This document shows, piece after piece, positions 16,593-24,789 of a stretch of DNA of 63,412 nucleotides. The notes below the pieces were generated by a model, which did no database searches, had not been told where the DNA came from, and was given only the letters and a program-made list of their open reading frames with translations. Each line of letters begins with the position of its first letter. Positions within the stretch are counted from its first letter, which is position 1. The stretch covers positions 1 to 63,412 of the forward strand of contig NZ_JALEGS010000062.1 in the NCBI RefSeq assembly GCF_022763345.1. The letters run 5' to 3'. Position numbers and translations under genes: made by a program. The DNA is from Phaeodactylibacter sp. (lineage in GTDB: Bacteria; Bacteroidota; Bacteroidia; Chitinophagales; Saprospiraceae).

Positions 16593-17951
16593 TCAGTTCA
16601 ACCCCTTCACCCGCACATTGACGTTGCCCGTAAGGGCCAGGTCAACGACCATGCCATCCACCGTGAGGTAAGCATTGCGGAGGTCGAGGGCTTCCAGGTT
16701 GCCATTCAGCACCACGCCGGTAGCCAGCTCATACTCCTGAAGCTGCTCCTGGAATTGCGCCTGCATGTCCTTCATGTTGTAGTCGAGCAGGAAATTGAGG
16801 TTTTCGGCAATTTTGTTTTTGATGGTACTCTTCATCAGCCAGCCGGCAGACCGGAAGAGGTAGTTTTTGGTATCGAGCGTATACTCCAGGTCTTCGATAT
16901 CGATGGTATTCTTTTTGGGGTTGAAGACCGGGCGGCCGACCAGGTAAATGCTGCCGTTGTAGGTGCCGCTCAGCGTGGTATTGACTACGATATTACTGCC
17001 TTTCCCAAAAAACTCCAGGTCCTGTATCGTCACGGACCGACGGCCGTAGGAGAAGGTTTCGCCAACCAGCTGGGTTTTGGCGAGGCGTTCGGCTTCATCG
17101 TAAGAAATCTCGGCGTTGATGTGCAGGGTAAAGTCTTCGGCTTCCACCGGGCTGATGCGCAGGGGCGGCAGGGGCTGTATGTACTTGGGGTCCGGGCGCT
17201 CACCGATTTTCACCGAGGGTTTGCCCTCCACGTAGATGGTAGTCGCGATCCTCCCCCGCTCGGTGGAGACCGGGCTCATACCGATATACTGTGGGTTCAC
17301 GGTAAGCCAGGTGTTGTATTCTTCGGAAACCAAGGCCGGCTGAAACATCTCCCGCCAGGCTTCCTCCACGGTCTTGCGCAGGTCAAACTGCTCCCGGACC
17401 AAGTCGTCTATCGCTTTGGAAATCTGCCGGGTACTGTTGCGCAGGACGATGTCCGCAATAAAACCTACAGGCAGGTCCACGAAGCCCATTTTCACCCGCG
17501 GTTTTTGTTGCCATTGGTGGCCTTCCAGCGTGGTCGTGGTAAAGATGCTCCAGTCTGTATTCACTCCAAAGCCGGTTTTGAAATCCAGCGAAATCTGACC
17601 ATTGGCTTCAACGGTACTGATGCCAAGGTCGTACTTGATCCAAAGGTCGAGTGGGATACGGTAGGTAATGGCTTGGGAGTCAAGCCCCAGGAGGATATCA
17701 TCTTGTTTGATGGCCCGGACCATCATTTTATCGCCATCCCGGAGGTTGTTGTCTTCGTAGAGGATGCCGCTCAGTTGTTTGTTGAGCACAGCCTCCAGGT
17801 CCCGCACCGGGACATCCACAGGGATGTTGATGATGGATACTTGATCACGGTACAGCTCTTCGTATTCTTCCATAGGGCGAACGGGCTTCGTCACTTTGCA
17901 GCTGCTAAGCAGTAGCATCAATATAGCGCAGGCAGGCAGTAGATGTTTCAT
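16593..17951 (-). CDS. DUF4403-family lipoprotein
   Basis: A 452-residue protein with a lipoprotein signal (MLLLSSC, lipobox Cys at residue 18). The rest matches the DUF4403 pattern: strand-rich N-terminal half (INIPVDVPVRDLEAVLNKQL) and a duplicated tubular lipid-binding-like C-terminal half (NKIAENLNFLLDYNMKDMQAQFQE; LRNAYLTVDGMVVDLALTGNVNVRV). The family is widespread in Bacteroidota and of unknown function; a role in the envelope is inferred from lipidation. The opposite strand is open for almost the whole length (16572-17915), which I take as a codon-bias shadow. Confidence 0.88.
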   Translation of the reverse strand: MKHLLPACAILMLLLSSCKVTKPVRPMEEYEELYRDQVSIINIPVDVPVRDLEAVLNKQLSGILYEDNNLRDGDKMMVRAIKQDDILLGLDSQAITYRIPLDLWIKYDLGISTVEANGQISLDFKTGFGVNTDWSIFTTTTLEGHQWQQKPRVKMGFVDLPVGFIADIVLRNSTRQISKAIDDLVREQFDLRKTVEEAWREMFQPALVSEEYNTWLTVNPQYIGMSPVSTERGRIATTIYVEGKPSVKIGERPDPKYIQPLPPLRISPVEAEDFTLHINAEISYDEAERLAKTQLVGETFSYGRRSVTIQDLEFFGKGSNIVVNTTLSGTYNGSIYLVGRPVFNPKKNTIDIEDLEYTLDTKNYLFRSAGWLMKSTIKNKIAENLNFLLDYNMKDMQAQFQEQLQEYELATGVVLNGNLEALDLRNAYLTVDGMVVDLALTGNVNVRVKGLN

Positions 17952-17970
17952 TTAGGGTAGTTCTTTGCCC

Positions 17971-18003
17971 CGAAATTAGCAGAAAGAAGACTACCGAAGC
18001 AAA
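17971..18003 (-). promoter_or_regulatory. Possible promoter of the DUF4403 gene inside the end of the oxidase gene
   Basis: Minus strand TTTG (18000-18003), 21 bases, TAATTTCG (17971-17978; one mismatch to TAnnTTTG). It overlaps the last codons of the upstream oxidase-subunit gene, which would allow DUF4403 to be expressed on its own. Confidence 0.4.
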
Positions 18004-18635
18004 TAATTGAGGTAGAAAAAGATGACCAAATAAATCCAAAGCCCGTCCAAAAAATGCCAGTAGATGGTCAGCAGGCGGAGCTTGAGCCGCTTTTCGGGGT
18101 CAGAAAAATAAACCAGCACACTCACCGGCTCTTTCATGCGCTTGCGGGCCGTCCACAGGAATAGCCCCAGGAAAGGCAGGCCAGCGATAACGTGGGCAAA
18201 ATGCAAGGCTGAAATCACATAAAGGTAGCCCGCAGAATTGTCGCTGTGGATGTAAATCTGATTGCTAAATAACTGATACCAACCCACGCCCTGCAGGATC
18301 ATAAAGATGAAGGAAATCGCCATGGTGGCGATAAGCGCCCGCTGATAGTTTTCCGTATCATCAGATTTGTAGCAGCGCTTTGCCCAGACCATTGCGCCAC
18401 TACTTGCCAGTAAGACCAGCGTATTGAAAATAAAAATATTCGGTAGCTTGATTGGCGGAAGGTCACTCTGCACCCTGGTGTACACAAAGGCGGCAGTAAA
18501 TGCAAGGAACATAGCGGTAATGCCCAGCAGGGACAATATCAGCAATACGTTGTAAGGGTGGAAGGCAAAGTTGCCATATTCGTTGTACCCTTCCTCTGCA
18601 GGGTCTTTTTGCTGTGATGGTGGATTTTCAGACAT
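17991..18635 (-). CDS. Cytochrome c oxidase subunit III-like heme-copper oxidase protein
   Basis: A 214-residue integral membrane protein with about five transmembrane helices (e.g. NVLLILSLLGITAMFLAFTA, HFAHVIAGLPFLGLFLW, TIYWHFLDGLWIYLVIFF). The last segment carries the subunit III signature YWHFLDGLWIYL. The start at 18635 (MSENPPSQ) was preferred over an upstream ATG at 18782 because the extra 49 residues would overlap the DUF2256 gene in another frame. No other oxidase subunit is adjacent, so it may be one of the separate subunit III copies common in Bacteroidota. Confidence 0.88.
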   Translation of the reverse strand: MSENPPSQQKDPAEEGYNEYGNFAFHPYNVLLILSLLGITAMFLAFTAAFVYTRVQSDLPPIKLPNIFIFNTLVLLASSGAMVWAKRCYKSDDTENYQRALIATMAISFIFMILQGVGWYQLFSNQIYIHSDNSAGYLYVISALHFAHVIAGLPFLGLFLWTARKRMKEPVSVLVYFSDPEKRLKLRLLTIYWHFLDGLWIYLVIFFYLNYLLR

Positions 18636-18676
18636 ATTATTTGGCTGCTTACCAGCTAAATTTTTGAGTGAACAGT

Positions 18677-18832
18677 TCAGTTTCGGTCCCGTTTGGCCTC
18701 CCGCCGGCAACGCTCGCTGCAATATTTGACCTCCTCCCAGACCTTTTCCCATTTTTTTCTCCAAGTGAAGGGGCGGCTGCATTGTACGCAGTCTTTGGTG
18801 GGGAGGTCTCCCTTTTTGCGTTGCTTTGGCAT
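18677..18832 (-). CDS. DUF2256-family small zinc-binding protein
   Basis: A 51-residue protein that is easy to miss. It starts MPKQRKKGDLPTKDCVQC and carries the DUF2256 core: two cysteines (C15, C18), RPFTWRKKWEKVWEEVKYC, and a second pair (C38, C42), then a basic tail. The four cysteines should bind one zinc. DUF2256 proteins are often found next to photolyase/cryptochrome genes, but here the neighbour 41 bp downstream is the oxidase subunit III-like gene, so the two may be co-transcribed. Biochemical role unknown. The GC-rich codon pattern and conserved motif make it a real gene rather than noise. Confidence 0.82.
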   Translation of the reverse strand: MPKQRKKGDLPTKDCVQCSRPFTWRKKWEKVWEEVKYCSERCRREAKRDRN

Positions 18833-18881
18833 TCGATTTTCTGAAGGAAACGGCAATTCGCTCTTTTTGTTTTCAGGATAT

Positions 18882-18910
18882 TTTGGGGCAGCGGAACGTT
18901 AAAATATTTG
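18882..18910 (+). promoter_or_regulatory. Possible promoter of the 18962 gene
   Basis: TTTG (18882-18885), 17 bases, AATATTTG (18903-18910; one mismatch to TAnnTTTG), about 50 bases before the start codon. Confidence 0.4.
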
Positions 18911-18961
18911 CTGGCACCTCAAGGATAAGGATTTCACGTTTAATCAAAAAATCAATCACTC

Positions 18962-19699
18962 ATGCGCACGACTATTCTCCTGCTTTTTGCCCTATTGATG
19001 CTGCAATGCGCTGCTCAGGCGCAGTCTGATACGCTGCCCACTTCCCCGACCTTTGGGCCTTACTACAACCAGATTGGCGTGGATCTTTTGCCTGCCATTA
19101 TTACAGGGGGAGGTGGAAAACTCGGACATTATCAGATAGAAGTGCTCTACCGGGAGCATCAGCCCAATGGCGATTTACGGATCAAAATCGAGGTCAACAA
19201 CAGAAATTACTTTGAAGGCTTCGTTCCGTATCCGGACCAATTGCTGCCGGGCAGTACGTTGGAAGAGCAGCTCTTCCAGCAGAACGACCTCTTCCCGCGC
19301 GCCAGCCTCCTGTTTAGCATAGGGCGGTCTACCTACCGGTTAAGCCAAAAGCTGCCCGTCTACCTCGGCGTGGATGCTCAGGCCGGTGTGATTTTCACCG
19401 AACGTATCACCTTTATAAACGATCGTCCACTGGAAGGCATGCCTTCTGGCTTCAGCAGTATTGTCGGCTCTGCCAACCACACCCATTTTCTTGGAGGGCT
19501 GACTCCATTTATCGGGACCAATATCCCGGTAACTGACCGCCTTTCTTTTGGAATAGAATTTGGGCTCCCTATCCTCTACCATACCGGCACCTCCAGCTAT
19601 ATCACGGAAAACGGGGACCGCTTTGATGTGAACATTTCGGAATTCACGCTATTTGACGGGCGGCCGATTAATGACCTGGCTATTTTTTACCGGCTTTGA
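18962..19699 (+). CDS. Probable outer-membrane beta-barrel protein
   Basis: A 245-residue protein with a signal peptide (LLLFALLMLQCAAQAQ, cut near residue 21) and a mature part of alternating hydrophobic strands with Tyr/Phe girdles (HYQIEVLYREH, PRASLLFSIGRSTYRL, RLSFGIEFGLPILYH), ending in an aromatic C-terminal strand (DLAIFYRL). This pattern suits a small outer-membrane barrel, but I recognise no named family. The 3' end overlaps the convergent zinc-ribbon gene by 20 bp. Function unknown. Confidence 0.75.
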   Translation: MRTTILLLFALLMLQCAAQAQSDTLPTSPTFGPYYNQIGVDLLPAIITGGGGKLGHYQIEVLYREHQPNGDLRIKIEVNNRNYFEGFVPYPDQLLPGSTLEEQLFQQNDLFPRASLLFSIGRSTYRLSQKLPVYLGVDAQAGVIFTERITFINDRPLEGMPSGFSSIVGSANHTHFLGGLTPFIGTNIPVTDRLSFGIEFGLPILYHTGTSSYITENGDRFDVNISEFTLFDGRPINDLAIFYRL

Positions 19700-20537
19700 A
19701 ACGTTGCTGTAGCCGCTTAAGCAACTTGAGCATCTTGATATTGAATCGGAGGTTGATGTTGAAGAACTTTTCATCGATGAGCAGCCAGTCCTTTTCGCGC
19801 TCTACGTTGCCCAGGGTTTCGTAAAGCACATAGTGGGGCGTTTGCAACTGCGCTTTCCAGTACAGGCCCCGCTCGGTCATAGCAAAGCCTTCTTTGCAGG
19901 AGCCCAGCAGGCTTTGATCGCAGATAAAGTAAATCCGCTCGTCCCGGCGCTCCGGCTTCAGGAAGAACTTGCCGGCATTGCGCAGTTTCTGTACAGGCAT
20001 TTTTATAAAGTCCGTGTAAACCGTTTCATCGGGCTCGCTGCCAAAATCGAGGTAGTCAAAGATGAGTGTTTCCAGCGGGTGATCATCTGCGCCAGACCCC
20101 TGATGCCGCAAAATGGCTTCGGGGAGAGGGACGGAATTCAGGCCTTTTGCATAATGAATGAGGAAATAATCGGTGAGTTCTTCCAGATGGCGCTTTACCC
20201 TGATATTTTGCGAAGTAACTGACTCGCCTTCTCCATCCAGGTATCGCAGCTGATCGGCCAACTGAGTCTCCCGCCGGTGGAGCATATCCCGAAAACCGGA
20301 TTCGTACAATAGTTCCCGGTAGGCTTCCACTTCTGTGCCGGGCTGTTCCTCTTCTACTTTTTGGCGCATTAGGCGGAAGAAGGCTTCCGTCAGTTGTTTG
20401 CTTACGTTGCCATTGAGGTCAATCATAGGCTGCGTATCTGCTTCTACAGCCGCCTGCCCCTCCGGCTGCGGCGCACCGCACTGATGGCAAAATCTTGCAT
20501 GATCAGGCAATTCGGTATGGCAATTGATACACTTCAA
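19680..20537 (-). CDS. Zinc-ribbon protein of unknown function
   Basis: A 285-residue protein opening with a rubredoxin-like zinc ribbon (MKCINCHTELPDHARFCHQC; Cys 3, 6, 17 and 20). The rest is mixed alpha/beta without a motif I can name; Lys/Arg-rich helices end the protein (KMLKLLKRLQQRFKAGKK). Soluble, no signal peptide. It is 33 bp downstream of the flavin reductase gene on the same strand, so possibly in its operon. Stops overlap with the convergent barrel-protein gene. Confidence 0.75.
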   Translation of the reverse strand: MKCINCHTELPDHARFCHQCGAPQPEGQAAVEADTQPMIDLNGNVSKQLTEAFFRLMRQKVEEEQPGTEVEAYRELLYESGFRDMLHRRETQLADQLRYLDGEGESVTSQNIRVKRHLEELTDYFLIHYAKGLNSVPLPEAILRHQGSGADDHPLETLIFDYLDFGSEPDETVYTDFIKMPVQKLRNAGKFFLKPERRDERIYFICDQSLLGSCKEGFAMTERGLYWKAQLQTPHYVLYETLGNVEREKDWLLIDEKFFNINLRFNIKMLKLLKRLQQRFKAGKK

Positions 20538-20570
20538 CAGACGTCGGTATTTGCTCCAAAGTTAACAAAC

Positions 20571-21644
20571 TTATCTTATGGTCAGCTGTACCTGAGGCGT
20601 GGCCGGGTAGGCTACACAGGTGAAGATATGACCGTTGGTAGCGTCGCTGTCTACCCGGCTGTTGTGGGTGTACATTTCGACCCGCCCTTCGGTCAGTTGA
20701 GCGGAGCAGGTTGTGCAGCTCCCGCTCCGGCAACTGTAAGGCAATTCTATACCTGCAGCTAATGCTCCTTCCAACAGGGTCTGCCCCGGCGATACCGGAA
20801 ACGACAGCACCTTGTCTTTGAACTGTAGTGTTATTGTGGCCTGCGGCAACTGACTGGCTTCCGGCCGGAAAGGGGTGTGAATAATAAAGTCCTCCTGATG
20901 CAGCCGGTCGTCTCCAAAACCGAGAAACCGCAAGGTCATAGACGCTTTGAGCATGAGCCCCGGCGGGCCGCAGACATAGGCATGAGTCTCTGGCATTTGC
21001 TTACCCAAAACCTGCTCCGCCCAGAACTCCAGCCACGCATTGCTCATCCGCCCCTGCCTGACTTCTGTGTGGGCCGTTGCTTTTAATTCGTCTTCGCAGG
21101 CTTCCGTGGCCTGGCTTAGGAGGTGAAAGACCTTTAGGCGGCCAGGATGGCGGCGCTCCAGTTGCTTCAGTTCCTCCCGGAAAAAAACGGACTCGGCATT
21201 CCGATTGGCCAGCAGCAGTTGGGTTTTTTCGGTTCCCGGCCCGTTCAGCGCGGCTTTGAGCAGGGCAAACACTGGCACAAAACCACTGCCCCCGGCAATC
21301 AGCAGCAAAGGACGGGGCGTGTCGGGCAGCACAAACTGACCGGCGGGCGGCAAAGCCTGAAGGGTATCCCCCACCTGCAGCTTTTGGGTCAGGTAAGCCG
21401 AAGCCTGCCCGTTCACAGTCCGCTTGACGCAAATCGACAACTGAGGGTCTACTCCGGGAGTGGAAGCCAGCGAATAGGACCGCCGAAATGGTACAGGCCC
21501 AAGGTCCGGGAAAAGCAGGGTCAAAAACTGCCCGGCCTGATAATCCGGCAATGGCTGCTCCTCCACATCAAAAAAGATATGCGCACTCCCCGGCACCGGC
21601 CGGCTGATGTGCGTGACAATGAGGGTTAGAAGTTCCTGGTTCAT
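20571..21644 (-). CDS. PaaE-like flavin reductase with C-terminal 2Fe-2S ferredoxin domain
   Basis: A 357-residue electron-transfer protein. The N-terminal FAD domain has RRSYSLAS (binding FAD); the NAD(P) domain has LIAGGSGFVPVFALLK and a CGPPGLM motif; a plant-type ferredoxin domain follows with cysteines at about 305, 310, 313 (CRSGSCTTC) and 343. This is the domain order of PaaE, HmpX-like reductases and stearoyl-CoA 9-desaturase reductases, which pass electrons from NAD(P)H to an oxygenase or desaturase. No oxygenase gene is next to it, so the partner is unknown. Transcribed divergently from pdhA. Confidence 0.9.
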   Translation of the reverse strand: MNQELLTLIVTHISRPVPGSAHIFFDVEEQPLPDYQAGQFLTLLFPDLGPVPFRRSYSLASTPGVDPQLSICVKRTVNGQASAYLTQKLQVGDTLQALPPAGQFVLPDTPRPLLLIAGGSGFVPVFALLKAALNGPGTEKTQLLLANRNAESVFFREELKQLERRHPGRLKVFHLLSQATEACEDELKATAHTEVRQGRMSNAWLEFWAEQVLGKQMPETHAYVCGPPGLMLKASMTLRFLGFGDDRLHQEDFIIHTPFRPEASQLPQATITLQFKDKVLSFPVSPGQTLLEGALAAGIELPYSCRSGSCTTCSAQLTEGRVEMYTHNSRVDSDATNGHIFTCVAYPATPQVQLTIR

Positions 21645-21698
21645 ATTTATGCTTAGTCATGCGGCGACCACCGCTTCCAAAACGGCAATCTGAAGGTA

Positions 21699-21733
21699 CG
21701 AACATACAACACTTAGTGTAAAAATTGGCAAAA
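21699..21733 (-). promoter_or_regulatory. Possible promoter of the flavin reductase gene
   Basis: On the minus strand TTTTG (21729-21733), 22 bases, TATGTTCG (21699-21706; one mismatch to TAnnTTTG). Its -33 box sits directly beside the -33 box of the pdhA promoter on the other strand. Confidence 0.4.
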
Positions 21734-21755
21734 CCCTGCAAGCTGAGTATATTTG
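21725..21755 (+). promoter_or_regulatory. pdhA promoter
   Basis: TTG (21725-21727), 20 bases, TATATTTG (21748-21755): a full match to the Bacteroidota promoter consensus, about 85 bases before the start codon. Confidence 0.65.
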
Positions 21756-21841
21756 CCCACGCGAAACAGCAGCGCCGCAAACAAGGTATACCTTCAGGTG
21801 TTGTAATGACAAATATTGAACACTAACCATAGAATTCAGGT

Positions 21842-22882
21842 ATGGATACAGCGACGGAAAAGAAAAAAAACACCCGCAAATCGCGGTCTAAGAAGCCTAA
21901 GTACAGCAAAGAGCAGTACCTACAGTGGTATGAACTCATGTTCCGCATCCGCAAATTTGAGGAGCGGGCACTGATGATGTACGGCCAGCAGAAAATCCGC
22001 GGGTTCTGCCACGTTTACATTGGGCAGGAAGCGGTTGCAGCGGGTATGGAATCTGCCATCCGCCGCGAAGACGCTATTGCTACCGCTTACCGTCAGCACG
22101 GTACAGCACTGGGGCGTGGCTGTGATGTCAACGCCTGTATGGCAGAGCTTTTCGGTAAGGAAACGGGTATTGTGAAGGGAAAAGGTGGTTCTATGCACTT
22201 CTTCTCGAAGGAGCACCGCTACTTTGGTGGCAACGGTATCGTGGGCGCTCAAATCCCAATTGGTACAGGCATCGCTTTCGCGGAAAAGTACAAAGGGACG
22301 GACAACCTCTGCGTAACCATGTTTGGTGATGGTGCTGCCCGTCAGGGTGCCCTCCACGAATCCTTTAATATGGCTATGGCGTGGAAACTGCCGGTGCTTT
22401 ACATCGTGGAGAACAACGGCTACGCCATGGGTACTTCCGTAAAGCGGACGAGTAACGTGACCGAGCTCTACAAGATGGGACTGGCCTACGATATGCCCAG
22501 TGAAGCCGTAGACGGCATGCAACCGGAAGCAGTTCACGAAGCAGTGAGCCGCGCTGCTGAGCACATCCGTGCCGGCAATGGCCCTTACTTCCTTGAAGTG
22601 CAGACCTATCGCTACAAAGGCCACTCCGTCTCTGACCCGGCCAAGTACCGTACCAAGGAAGAGGTACAGGAGTACAAGGACCGCGACCCGATCAAGATTA
22701 CGGAAAGAACGATTCTGGACAACAAAATTGCGACAGAAGACGAACTCAAGGAAATTGAGAATAAAATCAAGGAAGAAATCAAAGCAGCTGTAAAGTTTGC
22801 GGAAGAATCAGACTACCCTGACCCTTCAGAACTCTACACGGATAATTACCTGCAGGAAGACTATCCTTTTATAAAGGATTAG
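21842..22882 (+). CDS. pdhA: Pyruvate dehydrogenase E1 component, alpha subunit
   Basis: A 346-residue thiamine-diphosphate enzyme subunit that, with E1 beta, decarboxylates pyruvate and acetylates the E2 lipoyl group. The ThDP motif runs GDGAARQGALHESFNMA...VENNGYAMGTS (about residues 162-200), and the phosphorylation-loop-like YRYKGHSVSDPAKYR follows near 258. An unusual Lys/Arg-rich stretch (KKKNTRKSRSKKPKYSKEQ) precedes the catalytic domain. The E1 beta gene is not adjacent, so this is a stand-alone transcription unit with its own promoter and terminator, as often in Bacteroidota. Confidence 0.95.
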   Translation: MDTATEKKKNTRKSRSKKPKYSKEQYLQWYELMFRIRKFEERALMMYGQQKIRGFCHVYIGQEAVAAGMESAIRREDAIATAYRQHGTALGRGCDVNACMAELFGKETGIVKGKGGSMHFFSKEHRYFGGNGIVGAQIPIGTGIAFAEKYKGTDNLCVTMFGDGAARQGALHESFNMAMAWKLPVLYIVENNGYAMGTSVKRTSNVTELYKMGLAYDMPSEAVDGMQPEAVHEAVSRAAEHIRAGNGPYFLEVQTYRYKGHSVSDPAKYRTKEEVQEYKDRDPIKITERTILDNKIATEDELKEIENKIKEEIKAAVKFAEESDYPDPSELYTDNYLQEDYPFIKD

Positions 22883-22918
22883 GATACCAAAGGAAATTCT
22901 GTTTGAAGAAACACTGTA

Positions 22919-22954
22919 TCAGCAGTTCCAAATTTGGGACTGCTGATTTTTTTT
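22919..22954 (+). terminator. Intrinsic terminator after pdhA
   Basis: TCAGCAGTTCC (22919-22929) pairs with GGGACTGCTGA (22936-22946; one G-U pair), six-base loop, eight T residues. Confidence 0.85.
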
Positions 22955-22996
22955 GCCCTCCTGATAAATGTCAGTGGCTCAAGTGAGCAATCTCAA

Positions 22997-23026
22997 TTGC
23001 AAGGCTAAAGATATCGCGCATATTTG
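22997..23026 (+). promoter_or_regulatory. pckA promoter
   Basis: TTG (22997-22999), exactly 19 bases, CATATTTG (23019-23026; one mismatch to TAnnTTTG). The start codon is 31 bases further. Confidence 0.55.
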
Positions 23027-23057
23027 AACCGTAATCAACAACAAAAAACTAGGATTC

Positions 23058-24665
23058 ATGCAAAACGCCAAAGCAATTGAGACGGCCCTAAAGAATCTGG
23101 GCATAGAAAGCCCGGCAGCAGTTCGCTACAACCTGCTACCGGAGGAATTGGTCGAAGCTACCCTATGCAAGGATCAGGGCGTACTGGCCGATAGCGGCGC
23201 GCTCTGTGTCAGCACAGGCAAGTTTACCGGACGCTCACCACAGGACCGCTTCATTGTTGAGGATGAAGTATCCAGAGAACGGGTAGACTGGAACGCCATT
23301 AACAAGCCCTTTGATGCCACCGCTTACGACAACCTTCGCGCTAAGCTGGTGAAGTACTTCGATGGCAAGGAAATCTACGTACGCGACGTACAGGCATGTG
23401 CCGACCCCGAATACCGGACCAATATCCGGATCGTTACCGAATATCCATGGAGCAACCTCTTCGTTTACAATATGTTCCTGCGCATGAGCGAGGAAGAACT
23501 CGAAAACTTTGAAGCCGACTGGACCGTGCTGAACGCGCCAGGCTTTGAAGCGGATGTCGAAATTGACGGTACTCGTCAGCCTAACTTCTCAATCATCAAC
23601 TTCGCTAAGAAAGAGGTGATCGTAGGGGGCTCCGGCTACACCGGTGAGATCAAGAAAGGGGTATTCTCTGTACTCAACTTTGAATTGCCTGCTTTCCGCG
23701 ATCTGCTGACCATGCACTGCTCTGCAAATGTAGGCAAAGACGGCGACGCTGCCGTATTCTTCGGCTTGAGCGGTACTGGTAAGACTACTTTGTCTGCTGA
23801 CCCTAACCGCCTGCTGATTGGTGACGATGAGCACGGCTGGGGCGAAAATGGCATCTTCAACTTCGAAGGTGGCTGCTACGCAAAGACCATCGATCTGACT
23901 CGCGAAAAAGAACCGGAAATATTCGATGCCATCAAACATGGGGCGATTCTGGAAAATATTGGGTTCTTCCCCAATACTCGAACCGTTGACTACGAAGACA
24001 GCACGGTTACGCTGAATACACGGGTATCCTATCCGATCTATCACATTGACAATATCGTTGAGCCATCTATGGCCGGGCATCCGAAGAATATCTTCTTCCT
24101 GACTGCTGATGCTTTCGGTGCATTGCCTCCGATCAGCAAGCTGACGCCCGGACAGGCGATGTACCACTTCATCTCTGGCTATACTTCCAAAGTAGCAGGT
24201 ACTGAAGTAGGTATCGACGAGCCGGTGAAGACCTTCTCCGCCTGCTTCGGCGCACCATTTATGCCACTGCGCCCCACTGAATATGCCCGCATGCTGGGTG
24301 AGCGCATGGAAAAATACGGTGTAAATGTATGGCTGATCAATACCGGCTGGACCGGTGGCCCTTACGGTGTGGGCACGCGCATCAAACTGAAGTATACCCG
24401 GGCGATGATCACGGATGCCCTGGAAGGCAGACTAGACAACGTGGAGTACGAACAGGAGCCGGTATTCGGCCTGCACATTCCAAAAGAATGCCCTGGCGTG
24501 CCTTCAGAACTGCTCAACCCTCGTAATACCTGGGCAGACAAAGATGCATACGACTACAGAGCCAATAAGATGGCAAAAGCCTTCATTGACAACTTCCGCA
24601 AGTTCGAAGACAGCGCGGATGAAGAGATGATGGCGGCAGCACCACGCGTCATTGAAACGGCGTGA
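23058..24665 (+). CDS. pckA: Phosphoenolpyruvate carboxykinase (ATP)
   Basis: A 535-residue cytoplasmic enzyme that converts oxaloacetate and ATP to phosphoenolpyruvate, the entry step of gluconeogenesis. The P-loop GLSGTGKTTLS (about 236-246) and kinase-2 region LLIGDDEHGW identify the ATP-dependent class; SVGCT-type GTP-class motifs are absent. Other family segments are TGRSPQDRFIV, EGGCYAKTIDL and NTGWTGGPYGVG. It has its own promoter and terminator. With the acetate-activation genes at 43.9-47.9 kb it would support growth on acetate. Confidence 0.97.
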   Translation: MQNAKAIETALKNLGIESPAAVRYNLLPEELVEATLCKDQGVLADSGALCVSTGKFTGRSPQDRFIVEDEVSRERVDWNAINKPFDATAYDNLRAKLVKYFDGKEIYVRDVQACADPEYRTNIRIVTEYPWSNLFVYNMFLRMSEEELENFEADWTVLNAPGFEADVEIDGTRQPNFSIINFAKKEVIVGGSGYTGEIKKGVFSVLNFELPAFRDLLTMHCSANVGKDGDAAVFFGLSGTGKTTLSADPNRLLIGDDEHGWGENGIFNFEGGCYAKTIDLTREKEPEIFDAIKHGAILENIGFFPNTRTVDYEDSTVTLNTRVSYPIYHIDNIVEPSMAGHPKNIFFLTADAFGALPPISKLTPGQAMYHFISGYTSKVAGTEVGIDEPVKTFSACFGAPFMPLRPTEYARMLGERMEKYGVNVWLINTGWTGGPYGVGTRIKLKYTRAMITDALEGRLDNVEYEQEPVFGLHIPKECPGVPSELLNPRNTWADKDAYDYRANKMAKAFIDNFRKFEDSADEEMMAAAPRVIETA

Positions 24666-24712
24666 GCAACTACAGCATACTGACTGACAACTAGACAATA
24701 GCTTGGTTTTCG

Positions 24713-24751
24713 AATGCTGCGGGCGAACTTTTGTTCTCCGCAGCATTTTTT
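24713..24751 (+). terminator. Intrinsic terminator after pckA
   Basis: AATGCTGCGG (24713-24722) pairs with CCGCAGCATT (24738-24747), 15-base loop, T-run to 24751. Confidence 0.8.
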
Positions 24752-24789
24752 ATGGATAGCAGTATTAATCAATGCTAAAACCTAACCAC

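Noticed and set aside
16572..17915. 447-codon open frame on the plus strand opposite the DUF4403 gene
   Set aside because: It is the exact antisense of a well-supported lipoprotein gene, shows no family motif, and begins inside the end of the T9SS gene. Codon bias explains the open frame.
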